From assembly GCA_050257395.1 (NCBI GenBank), contig JBLMWU010000255.1, forward strand, positions 1 through 19,021: a stretch of 19,021 nucleotides of DNA, read 5' to 3'. Numbering within the stretch: the stretch's first letter is position 1; each line of letters opens with the position of its first letter. Shown here in pieces: positions 1-7,133 of this stretch. Made by a program: the position numbers and the translations under genes. This stretch comes from JAIRTY01 sp050257395. GTDB taxonomy: Bacteria; Actinomycetota; Actinomycetes; Streptosporangiales; Streptosporangiaceae. A model generated the notes under the pieces. The model saw only the letters and a program-made list of their open reading frames with translations, was not told where the DNA came from and made no database searches.

Positions 1-1167
<1,167 letters not shown>

Positions 1168-1187
1168 GTCCCCGGCCACACGGCACA

Positions 1188-1216
1188 GGGCGGCCCCGCT
1201 CGGCGGGGCCGCCCTT
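1188..1216 (+). terminator. Hairpin terminator after groEL
   Basis: A perfect 12-bp GC-rich stem (1188-1199 with 1203-1214) has a 3-nt loop and begins 20 nt after the groEL stop codon. Only two T follow, so it is an actinobacterial-style hairpin without a long U tract. It fits the end of the groEL transcript. The remaining bases up to 1359 hold no convincing gene, and I saw no clear promoter for the next gene. Confidence 0.75.
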
Positions 1217-1359
1217 GTCATTGCGCCGGCCGGTTTCCGGGCCCGCCCGCTGCGGCAGCCGCTGGCGTTTCCTGCCGGCCGTTCCGGGAAGCCATTGCGC
1301 ACCGACCGTTTCGTACATGATGTCTCCACAGTGAGCGCTTTCCGGGGGATTATCAGGGC

Positions 1360-2874
1360 ATGACAGTCCCCGGGGATGTCTCCGCCGCCAAGCTGGCGGG
1401 CGACTATCTCACCGACCTGACCCAGGTGGCGCTGCGCTATCTGCCCAAGGGCGACCGGCTCAAGTTCATCGGCCGCACCAAGGCGCTCATCGAGCGCCGC
1501 TGCGGGCCGCTGACCGACGCCGATCCGGACCGGGTGGCCGCCCTGCTGGCGGAGCTGGGCACGCCGCGGGAACTGGTCATGCGCGAGCGCGAGCGGCTGG
1601 ACCAGGCCTGGGCCAAGCGGCGCCCCGCAGCGCGCAGCGCCGGCGCATCCCCGGCAGCCCCGTGGGACCAGCGGCCCATCACGTCCCGCTGGCGGCCCGC
1701 CACCGGGGACCGCATGCGGCCCCCGCGGGGCGGCGGCCGTCTCCTGGGCGGCAGGCGCGCCCCGCAGGACCCAGCCGGCGGCCCGGTGCCAGCGGCTGAC
1801 GCGGACGCCGCCGCGGACGCGGCGCCCGCCCACGCCCCGCCGCCCTGGCCGGGCAGCCCGCCCGCCGCGGACGAGGCACGCACCGCGGGGCCGGAGACCG
1901 CCGGGCCGGAGACCGCCGGGGCGGAAACGGGCGAGCCCGGGCCGGGTGAGGCGGTGGCCGGCCAGGACGCGCGGGGAGAGTCCGCAGCGGCGGAAACGCG
2001 CGAGCCCGGGCCGGGTAAGGCGGTGGCCGCCGAGGACGCGCGGGCGGAGCCGGCCGGGGACGGGCCGGGGGCCGCGGACCGGCCAGCTCCGGGCGAGGGA
2101 GCCGGCGGTGAGCCGGCGTCCGCGGCGGGGGGCGCCGCGGACCGGACGTCACCGGACGCCGCCCCGGGGGAATGGACCCCGCCGGTCCCGGCCGGGGAGT
2201 GGGCTGCGCGCGCCGCCGCCGCCGGCCAGCCGCTGGCGGGCGGCGCGGCAGACCCCGGCAGGGACGTGGCCGGGGACGGTCAGGCGGACGGGCCCGGCCG
2301 GGCCGCCGGCAGCGAGCTGGTGCCTCGCCTGTCCGCCATCGAGCCCACCTCGGTGGTGCCGCCGGAGCGGCCGCCGCTCCCGCCGGTACCGCCCGGCGCG
2401 GTGGCCCCGGGGCCACCCACCATCCCCGGCCTGACCCTGGCGGACGACGCGGGCTCGGAGCTCGTCCCGGCCCGCCCCGCGGGCGCCCTCGCCCCGCTGA
2501 CCCCGGCTGGCCTGGCCACCCTCGCCCGAGGGCACCGCAGGGAAGCGCTCGCGGTCATCCTGCTGGGCGTCGGCGGCCTGCTGCTGCCGCTGCCGTTCTG
2601 GCCGCTGGGCGCGGCCGTGGCCGGATTCTCCCGTTTCTGGGAAGCCCGTTACCGCTGGGTCAGCCTGTACGGGCCGGCGCTGGTCACCCTGGTCCTCACG
2701 GTGCCGCTGGCGGCCATCGCCGGCGGCCACGGCAACGTGGTCAGCATCTACCTGCACATGATCTGGGTGGACGCGCGGTACCTGGTCCGCGTCGGCTGCG
2801 TGCTCACCGCGGCCTATCTGACCTGGCTGGTCCGCCGCGGCCGCCGGGAGCGGGTCCCCCCGTGGCGCCGCTGA
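1360..2874 (+). CDS. Membrane protein of unknown function: HAAS-like head, Pro/Ala/Gly-rich linker, three C-terminal helices
   Basis: 504 residues, not assignable to a named function. Residues about 10-90 are helical and resemble the HAAS / permease-prefix type of domain (DYLTDLTQVALRYLP, then VAALLAELGTPRELV), which often sits at the N-terminus of actinobacterial membrane or regulatory proteins. Residues about 95-385 are a low-complexity linker rich in Ala, Pro, Gly, Glu and Asp, with tandem repeats. Three hydrophobic segments follow (about 396-418, 431-455 and 474-494), and a basic tail RRGRRERVPPWRR probably stays in the cytoplasm. ATG 1360 is chosen because the HAAS-like helix begins just after it; a GGGGG stretch lies upstream at long spacing. 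The protein lies between groEL and a cold-shock gene with no evident operon. The real-gene call is strong because the two folded ends keep a coherent frame across the linker; the function is unknown. Confidence 0.8.
   Translation: MTVPGDVSAAKLAGDYLTDLTQVALRYLPKGDRLKFIGRTKALIERRCGPLTDADPDRVAALLAELGTPRELVMRERERLDQAWAKRRPAARSAGASPAAPWDQRPITSRWRPATGDRMRPPRGGGRLLGGRRAPQDPAGGPVPAADADAAADAAPAHAPPPWPGSPPAADEARTAGPETAGPETAGAETGEPGPGEAVAGQDARGESAAAETREPGPGKAVAAEDARAEPAGDGPGAADRPAPGEGAGGEPASAAGGAADRTSPDAAPGEWTPPVPAGEWAARAAAAGQPLAGGAADPGRDVAGDGQADGPGRAAGSELVPRLSAIEPTSVVPPERPPLPPVPPGAVAPGPPTIPGLTLADDAGSELVPARPAGALAPLTPAGLATLARGHRREALAVILLGVGGLLLPLPFWPLGAAVAGFSRFWEARYRWVSLYGPALVTLVLTVPLAAIAGGHGNVVSIYLHMIWVDARYLVRVGCVLTAAYLTWLVRRGRRERVPPWRR
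1885..1929 (+). repeat. Three 15-nt tandem units inside the linker coding region
   Basis: Units at 1885-1899, 1900-1914 and 1915-1929 are near-identical and in frame, encoding AGPET-like pentapeptides (TAGPETAGPETAGAET). They lie immediately before a longer tandem duplication, so this linker has grown at two scales. Confidence 0.75.
1921..2058 (+). repeat. 69-bp in-frame tandem duplication (two copies)
   Basis: Copy 1 at 1921-1989 and copy 2 at 1990-2058 both begin gcggaaac and encode 23-residue units (ETGEPGPGEAVAGQDAR and ETREPGPGKAVAAEDAR). I count four differences in the first 55 bases and more after that. The period is a multiple of three, so the frame of the linker is kept. Confidence 0.8.
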
Positions 2875-2966
2875 CCGCGGCGCTCCGGCGGCCTGGCGGT
2901 GCCCCGGCGGCGGGCGGTCACGAGATCCAGGCAGCAGTGCGCCTGCCGCCGGTGTCGCGGGACGGA

Positions 2967-2972
2967 TAACCT
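2967..2972 (+). promoter_or_regulatory. Candidate -10 box for the cold-shock gene
   Basis: TAACCT fits the actinobacterial TANNNT -10 pattern and lies 56 nt before the GTG start, giving a leader of roughly 50 nt. No good -35 is visible. The rest of the 2875-3028 gap is GC-rich with no gene. Confidence 0.35.
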
Positions 2973-3028
2973 GGGTTCGCGCGTACCCGCGTGTCGTTGC
3001 CCGCTCCTACTTCGCGTGAGGTTTGTCC

Positions 3029-3409
3029 GTGCCCACTGGCAGAGTCAAGTGGTATGACGCCGACAAAGGGTTCGGCTTTCTCACCCGCGATGACGGCGGC
3101 GAGGTGTTCGTGCACACGTCGGCGCTGCCGCCGGGGACCGTGCTGCGGGCCGGGCAGCGGGTCGAGTTCGGGGTGGCGGAGGGCCGCCGCGGGGTCCAGG
3201 CACTGCAGGTCCGCCTGCTGGAGCCGCCCGCGTCCGTGGCCAAGGCCAGCCGCAAGGACCCGGACGAGATGGTCGTGATCGTCGAGGACCTCATCAAGCT
3301 GCTGGACGGCGTGTCCGCGTCCTACCGGCGCAACCGGCACCCGGACAGCCGGGACGCGAAGAAGATCGCGTCGGTGCTGCGCGCGGTGGCCGACGACCTC
3401 GAGGCCTGA
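3029..3409 (+). CDS. Cold-shock domain protein, long actinobacterial form (CspB-like)
   Basis: Single-stranded nucleic-acid-binding cold-shock protein, a presumed RNA chaperone in the cytosol. The 126-residue product has an N-terminal cold-shock domain (residues 1-66) with GRVKWYDADKGFGFL carrying RNP1 (KGFGFL) and EVFVHTSAL carrying RNP2. A C-terminal extension of about 60 residues (PDEMVVIVEDLIKLLDGVS ... KKIASVLRAVADDLEA) is helical; ordinary Csp proteins are only about 67 residues, and this extended form is typical of actinobacteria. GTG 3029 is preferred over the in-frame TTG 3023 because GAGG at 3018-3021 lies 7 nt before GTG and because family members begin MPTGKVKWYD. The gene converges with the minus-strand MFS gene that ends at 3470. 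Confidence 0.93.
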   Translation: MPTGRVKWYDADKGFGFLTRDDGGEVFVHTSALPPGTVLRAGQRVEFGVAEGRRGVQALQVRLLEPPASVAKASRKDPDEMVVIVEDLIKLLDGVSASYRRNRHPDSRDAKKIASVLRAVADDLEA

Positions 3410-3435
3410 GCGCGCGGCCCGCGGATGCCCGGCGC

Positions 3436-3465
3436 GGCCGCCCGGCCGCTAGCAGGCGGGCGGCC
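3436..3465. terminator. Candidate bidirectional hairpin between convergent csp and MFS genes
   Basis: A 9-bp perfect inverted repeat (3436-3444 with 3457-3465) and a 12-nt loop fill the 60-nt gap between two convergent stop codons. There is no T tract in either direction. Position and symmetry suggest shared termination. Confidence 0.4.
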
Positions 3466-3469
3466 CGGG

Positions 3470-5101
3470 TCAGGTGACCGGCCGGGGCCGGTGGCGGCGG
3501 GCGGCCAGCAGCCGGCGGCGCCGCTGGGCGAGCAGCAGCACCAGGGCGGCGGCAAGGGCGACGGCGGCCACGCTGAGGCCGATCACGCCGCTGTTGGTGA
3601 GGGACAGCGCCAGCCCCAGCAGCCCGCCCGCGACCCACGACAGCTGGTGCAGGGTCTCCGACGCGGCAAAGGCGGAGCTGCGGATCTCCTCGCCGATCTC
3701 CTGCTGCACCGTGGAGTCCAGCGCCAGTTTCACCAGCACCTGGCCGAACGCGGCGACCAGCGCGACCACCAGCGCGGCCCACAGGCTGAACACAGCCGCG
3801 CAGGCCGCCGTGATCAGGGTGGCCGCGGTCAGCATGCCGAAGGTGATCACCTGCGGGCGGCGGGCCCGCAGCGCGGACCCGAGCGCGCTGCCCAGGAAGC
3901 CGCCGATGCCGGCCGCCGCGATCATCTCGGCCAGCGCCACCTTGTCGTTGACGCCCGGGAAATGCTCCGTGCGGAGCAGGAACGCCAGGAAGAACACCAT
4001 GAAGCCCGAGTAGGCGCGAAGGGTGGCGTTCGCCCGCATGGCCTCGCCCACGACCGGGCCCACCGCCCGCAGGGTGCGCCACCGCTCCCGGCCGTTGCCG
4101 TGCCCGTTCCGGCCGGGGCGCCCGCTGCCGCCCGCCGCCCGGGGCTGGCCGCCCGCCGCCCGGGGCTGGCCGGCCGGGAGCGGCAGGGTGCGGCCGGGCT
4201 GGGTGGCACCTGGCTGGCCCGGGGGAGCCGGTGGCCTCCCCGGCTGGTACGGGCCCGGCCCGGGGGGCCCTGGCGGTCCCGCGGCGCCCGGGTGACCGGC
4301 CCAAGGCGGCCCCGCGCCGGGCTGGCCGCGCTGGGCCTGGCCGGCCCGGGTCTGGCCGGGCTGGGGTGTTCCATTCCCTGGCTCCGCCGCTTCCCGGGGC
4401 CTGGGCACATCGACCCGCTCCGGCACCCGGAAGCTGAGCGCGGCGGCGGCCAGGTAGACGACCGTGCCGGTCCGCAGCGCCCAGGTGGCGCCGCTGCTGC
4501 CGCCGCCGGCGATCACGTCCACGCCGCCGGCCACGGCCACCCCCAGCGTGGACGCGACCAGGGCCGCCAGGCCGGCCCGGGCATTCGCGGTCACCAGGGT
4601 GATCTCGCGGGGCAGCAGCCGGGGCATGATGGCGCTCCTGGTCACCCCGTAGGCCTTCTGCAGCACCAGCACGCCGAACGCGGCCGGCAGCAGGGTGACC
4701 TCGTCATGGTGCTGGACCGCCCCCGCCATCCCCCAGCACAGCAGGCCGCGCGCCACCAGGGTGCCCGCGAGGATGTACCGGCGGCCCTGCTGCACCCGGT
4801 CGAGCATCGGCCCGATGAGCGGCGCCAGCACCGCGAACGGCGCCATGGTGACCAGCAGCGCCAGCGCCACCTGGCCCCGGGCCTGGCTCACCGAAGCGCT
4901 GAAGAACAGCGTGCCGGCCAGCGCCACGGCCACGAACGCGTCCCCGGCCGCGCTGGCCGCGGTGAGTTCGAGCAGGTTGGAGAGCCCGGTCCGGCCCGCA
5001 CCGGAGGCGCCGGTCATCCGCTGGACCACCCGGCCGGTGCCGCGCGCGGCCGAGGCGCCCACCCGTGCGCCTGACTGGGTGGCACCGACCACCGAGCGCA
5101 T
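3470..5101 (-). CDS. Major facilitator superfamily transporter with long central low-complexity loop
   Basis: Inner-membrane secondary transporter of the MFS, about 12 membrane helices, substrate unknown. The first half begins after AGRTGLSNLLELTAASAAGDAFVAVALA and contains APLIGPMLDRVQQGRRYIL, a motif-A-like loop. The second half includes GFMVFFLAFLLRTEHFPG and continues to a basic tail. Residues about 233-340, the loop between helices 6 and 7, are a Pro/Gly/Gln-rich insert. ATG 5101 (543 residues) is chosen because homologues I recall start about 25 residues before the conserved AGxTGL stretch; a GAAGG lies upstream at 11-nt spacing. GTG 5140 is a real alternative (13 residues longer), with an AATACT box 7 nt before it that would suit a leaderless start. 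Longer frames reaching 5290 would run through the divergent promoter region. The gene is divergent from the DUF3027 gene. The family is secure and the substrate is not. Confidence 0.88.
   Translation of the reverse strand: MRSVVGATQSGARVGASAARGTGRVVQRMTGASGAGRTGLSNLLELTAASAAGDAFVAVALAGTLFFSASVSQARGQVALALLVTMAPFAVLAPLIGPMLDRVQQGRRYILAGTLVARGLLCWGMAGAVQHHDEVTLLPAAFGVLVLQKAYGVTRSAIMPRLLPREITLVTANARAGLAALVASTLGVAVAGGVDVIAGGGSSGATWALRTGTVVYLAAAALSFRVPERVDVPRPREAAEPGNGTPQPGQTRAGQAQRGQPGAGPPWAGHPGAAGPPGPPGPGPYQPGRPPAPPGQPGATQPGRTLPLPAGQPRAAGGQPRAAGGSGRPGRNGHGNGRERWRTLRAVGPVVGEAMRANATLRAYSGFMVFFLAFLLRTEHFPGVNDKVALAEMIAAAGIGGFLGSALGSALRARRPQVITFGMLTAATLITAACAAVFSLWAALVVALVAAFGQVLVKLALDSTVQQEIGEEIRSSAFAASETLHQLSWVAGGLLGLALSLTNSGVIGLSVAAVALAAALVLLLAQRRRRLLAARRHRPRPVT
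4130..4171 (-). repeat. Exact 21-nt tandem duplication in the MFS central loop
   Basis: Bases 4130-4150 and 4151-4171 are identical 21-mers, encoding GQPRAAG twice on the minus strand within the disordered loop. This is direct evidence of recent in-frame repeat growth. Confidence 0.9.
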
Positions 5102-5140
5102 CGCCCGGCCGGCCTTCAGCCGTGCCCCCGAAGTACCCAC

Positions 5141-5247
5141 AGTTCCTAGTATTCTGTGCCGGCGCGCCCGGGACGAGCACACGGCCGGCCCCGGGCGGTT
5201 CGCATCCCGGTGCGAGCATCCACATCTATGGGGAACAATTACTGAAC
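5141..5247. promoter_or_regulatory. Divergent promoter region, MFS (minus) and DUF3027 (plus)
   Basis: This short region is noticeably AT-richer at its two ends than its surroundings. On the plus strand TAGTAT (5147-5152) is a -10-like box. On the minus strand AATACT overlaps the same bases and lies 7 nt before GTG 5140. Near the DUF3027 start, GGGGAA (5230-5235) is a ribosome-binding candidate at a long 12-nt spacing. No convincing -35 element was seen on either strand. Confidence 0.4.
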
Positions 5248-6288
5248 GTGAGCCCTCTACGCACGCGGCCCAAGGAGCCGGACCAGGCATGCGCTGACGC
5301 CGATGCCCAGGCGCTGGCCCGCGCGGCTGCCGTGGCCCTGGCAGGCGCCGACCGGGTAGGCGGCTACCTGGGCGCCGAGCCCGAAGGTGAGCGGCTGGTC
5401 ACCCACCTGTTCACCTGCCTGGACCCGGCCTACCAGGGCTGGCGATGGGCGGTCACGGTGACCCGGGCCTCCCGGTCCAAGACAGTCACCATCAGTGAGT
5501 GCCTGCTGCTGCCGGGCCCAGACTCGGTGCTGGCCCCGCCGTGGGTGCCGTGGCGCGAACGGCTGCGCCCCGGCGACCTCGGGGTGGGCGACATCCTGCC
5601 TGCGGTCGCCGACGATGAGCGGCTGGTCCCGGTGGCCGCCCTGGAGGGCGACGACGGGGTTGGGGACTGGGGCGAAGCCGGCTGGGCCGCCGCCGGGCTG
5701 AAGCCGCCCGGCGGTGCGGAAGACGAGGACGAGGACGAGGACGGCGAAGCGGGGCCCGAGGGCGGCGCTGGTGAGGCTGCCGGGGAAGCCGCCGGGGCGG
5801 GCGGCGAGGCCGCCCCGGGCGGGCAGCCGCCAGCCCGTGAGGAGCCACGCAGCCGGGTGGGCGCCCGGCGCCGCCGCCCGCGGCGGACCGCGGCCGGAGA
5901 GCCCGCCGCGGGCTGGGACACCGCGCCCGGCCGGGTCAGGGTGCTGTCGGCGATCGGCCGCGACGACGCGGCCTTCCGCTGGTACACCAGCGAGCACGGC
6001 CCGCAGAGCCCGCTCGCGAACGCCGCGCCGGGCCCGTGCACGAGTTGCGGCTTCTTCGTCCACCTGGCTGGCCCGCTGGGCCGCGTCTTCGGGGTGTGCG
6101 CGAACGAGTACGCGCCCGACGACGGCCGGGTGGTGTCGCTCGACCACGGCTGCGGCGCCCACTCGGAGGGGCCGCTGCTGCCCGGCATGGAGTCGCCGGT
6201 GCCGCCGGTGATCGACGAGCTCGGGTACGAGCTGGTGGACGTGCAGGGCGTGTCGGTGGACGACACCGACTTCGAGCCGATCGACTAG
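5248..6288 (+). CDS. DUF3027 family protein with Cys/His cluster and acidic-basic linker
   Basis: 346-residue conserved actinobacterial protein of unknown function. The N-terminal part (about 10-150) has the family signature: LVTHLFTCLDPAYQGWRWAV, VTRASRSKTVTISECLLLPG and PPWVPWRERLRPGDLGVGDILP. A linker (about 155-225) contains a four-unit ED run coded by hexanucleotide repeats (5719-5742), then Gly/Ala/Glu-rich sequence, then a basic block GARRRRPRRTA. The C-terminal part resumes with RVLSAIGRDDAAFRWYTSEHGP and holds C264-x2-C267, C284, H300, C302 and H305, which could form a metal site (inference). GTG 5248 is chosen because the family similarity starts there; upstream in-frame starts lie in the divergent promoter region. 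Its stop overlaps that of the DUF2530 gene. Existence and family are secure; the role is unknown. Confidence 0.9.
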   Translation: MSPLRTRPKEPDQACADADAQALARAAAVALAGADRVGGYLGAEPEGERLVTHLFTCLDPAYQGWRWAVTVTRASRSKTVTISECLLLPGPDSVLAPPWVPWRERLRPGDLGVGDILPAVADDERLVPVAALEGDDGVGDWGEAGWAAAGLKPPGGAEDEDEDEDGEAGPEGGAGEAAGEAAGAGGEAAPGGQPPAREEPRSRVGARRRRPRRTAAGEPAAGWDTAPGRVRVLSAIGRDDAAFRWYTSEHGPQSPLANAAPGPCTSCGFFVHLAGPLGRVFGVCANEYAPDDGRVVSLDHGCGAHSEGPLLPGMESPVPPVIDELGYELVDVQGVSVDDTDFEPID

Positions 6289-6545
6289 TTGTCTGTCTGG
6301 CCCTGGCGGCGCTGGGCGGCGCGGGTGCGGGAGCGCTTCATGCGCGGGACGTACCACAGGCCGAACAGGCCCATCACCAGCCCGGCCACACAGGTCCACA
6401 GCCACCACCGCTCACCGGCCGGCAGCTGATCGCGCAGGATGAACACCACCACCAGAGCGACCGCCCACGCCGCCGTGATCACGGCCGTGACAAGCTGGTC
6501 ATTGGCCTCCAGCGGCGGCGGGGCCGGGCGCCGGTCGCTGGTCAT
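6285..6545 (-). CDS. DUF2530 small membrane protein
   Basis: 86-residue protein of a family conserved in actinobacteria, function unknown. A short hydrophilic head with PPPLEANDQLVTAV is followed by two predicted membrane helices (about 17-36, AVITAAWAVALVVVFIL; about 49-68, WLWTCVAGLVMGLFGLWYV), then a basic tail RMKRSRTRAAQRR. ATG 6545 is chosen because the conserved sequence starts there and TACCCT lies 6 nt upstream, the geometry of a leaderless transcript; there is no Shine-Dalgarno sequence. A longer in-frame start at 6656 would add only low-complexity residues and run into the marR promoter. The gene is tail-to-tail with the DUF3027 gene with a 4-nt overlap, and divergent from marR. 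Confidence 0.88.
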   Translation of the reverse strand: MTSDRRPAPPPLEANDQLVTAVITAAWAVALVVVFILRDQLPAGERWWLWTCVAGLVMGLFGLWYVPRMKRSRTRAAQRRQGQTDN

Positions 6546-6551
6546 GCCGCC

Positions 6552-6557
6552 AGGGTA
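6552..6557 (-). promoter_or_regulatory. -10 box for a probable leaderless DUF2530 transcript
   Basis: On the minus strand TACCCT (TANNNT) is followed by 6 nt and then ATG 6545, so transcription would begin at or next to the start codon. No -35 was recognised. The same spacing is seen at serC in this window. Confidence 0.45.
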
Positions 6558-6620
6558 GCCGGTGCCGCCGGGCCGGCCGCCACCGGCGCCTGCCCGCGCC
6601 GCCCGGCCGCGGCCCCTGGT

Positions 6621-6676
6621 TTGACGGAACAGGAGCCCGTCGGCTACGGTTAGCAAAAGTAATGACTCAGGCTAAC
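6621..6676 (+). promoter_or_regulatory. marR promoter with overlapping inverted-repeat operator
   Basis: TTGACG (6621-6626), an 18-nt spacer and TACGGT (6645-6650) make the clearest housekeeping-type promoter in the window, with an expected start near 6657. An inverted repeat GTTAGC (6649-6654) and GCTAAC (6671-6676) straddles the end of the -10 and the transcription start. MarR proteins usually autoregulate through such sites, so repression of the marR-MFS unit by its own product is the natural inference. Confidence 0.65.
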
Positions 6677-6680
6677 GAAA

Positions 6681-7133
6681 ATGACTATAACCCAGAACCG
6701 TACCGACGCGGGCCTGGCCACGGCCTTGCGGATCTCGGTGAGCCGGCTGGCCCGGCGGCTGCGGGTCGAGCGGACCGAGCCAGGCCCGGACGGCGTCACC
6801 CTCTCCGACACCCAGCTCGCCGCGCTGGCGGCGCTGGAGCGGCACGGCACGATGACCCCCGGGGAGCTGGCCGAGCACGAGAAGGTGCAGCCGCCCTCCA
6901 TGACCCGCGTCATCGCCGCCCTGTCCGACTGGGGGCTGGTGACCCGGGCACCCCATGCCACGGACCGGCGGCAGGTGGTGCTGACCGTGACCTCCGAGGG
7001 CCGCGAGCTGGTGACCAGGACCCGGCGGCGCCGGGAGGCCTGGCTGGCCAGGCGGCTGGCGGAGCTCACCCCGCAGGAACGGGCCGCGCTGCGGGCGGCC
7101 GCCCCGATCCTGGAGAAGCTCAGCCAGTCCTGA
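6681..7133 (+). CDS. MarR-family transcriptional regulator
   Basis: 150-residue winged-helix dimeric regulator; such proteins bind palindromes and release DNA when a small ligand binds. Helical dimerisation segments occupy about 8-30 and 115-148. The winged helix spans about 40-108, with the recognition region KVQPPSMTRVIAALSDWGLV and the wing ATDRRQVVLTVTSEG containing the D95-x-R97 pair typical of MarR wings. The ATG start follows a promoter and an inverted repeat, with AGG at 6669-6671 as a weak ribosome-binding site. The stop overlaps the presumed CTG start of the following MFS exporter, so the two are probably translationally coupled. The likely job is control of its own gene and of the exporter; the ligand is unknown. 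Confidence 0.93.
   Translation: MTITQNRTDAGLATALRISVSRLARRLRVERTEPGPDGVTLSDTQLAALAALERHGTMTPGELAEHEKVQPPSMTRVIAALSDWGLVTRAPHATDRRQVVLTVTSEGRELVTRTRRRREAWLARRLAELTPQERAALRAAAPILEKLSQS

Noticed and set aside
3023..3028. TTG 3023 as the start of the cold-shock gene
   Set aside because: It is 1 nt from the GAGG ribosome-binding site; GTG 3029 has proper spacing and the canonical N-terminus.
3425..5074. Long plus-strand open frame opposite the MFS transporter
   Set aside because: Its composition is the reverse reading of GC-rich MFS codons (runs of Arg, Gly, Pro, His and Gln), with no family match; the minus-strand frame has clear transmembrane helices.
6662..6680. IdeR-box-like half site (AGGCTAAC) in front of marR
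   Set aside because: Only about 12 of 19 positions match the consensus TTAGGTTAGGCTAACCTAA and the left half is absent; the GTTAGC/GCTAAC repeat explains these bases better.
6662..7129. ATG 6662 as the start of the MFS exporter
   Set aside because: It would add 156 residues of Arg/Gly/Pro/Ala-rich sequence entirely overlapping marR; no MFS needs such a head.
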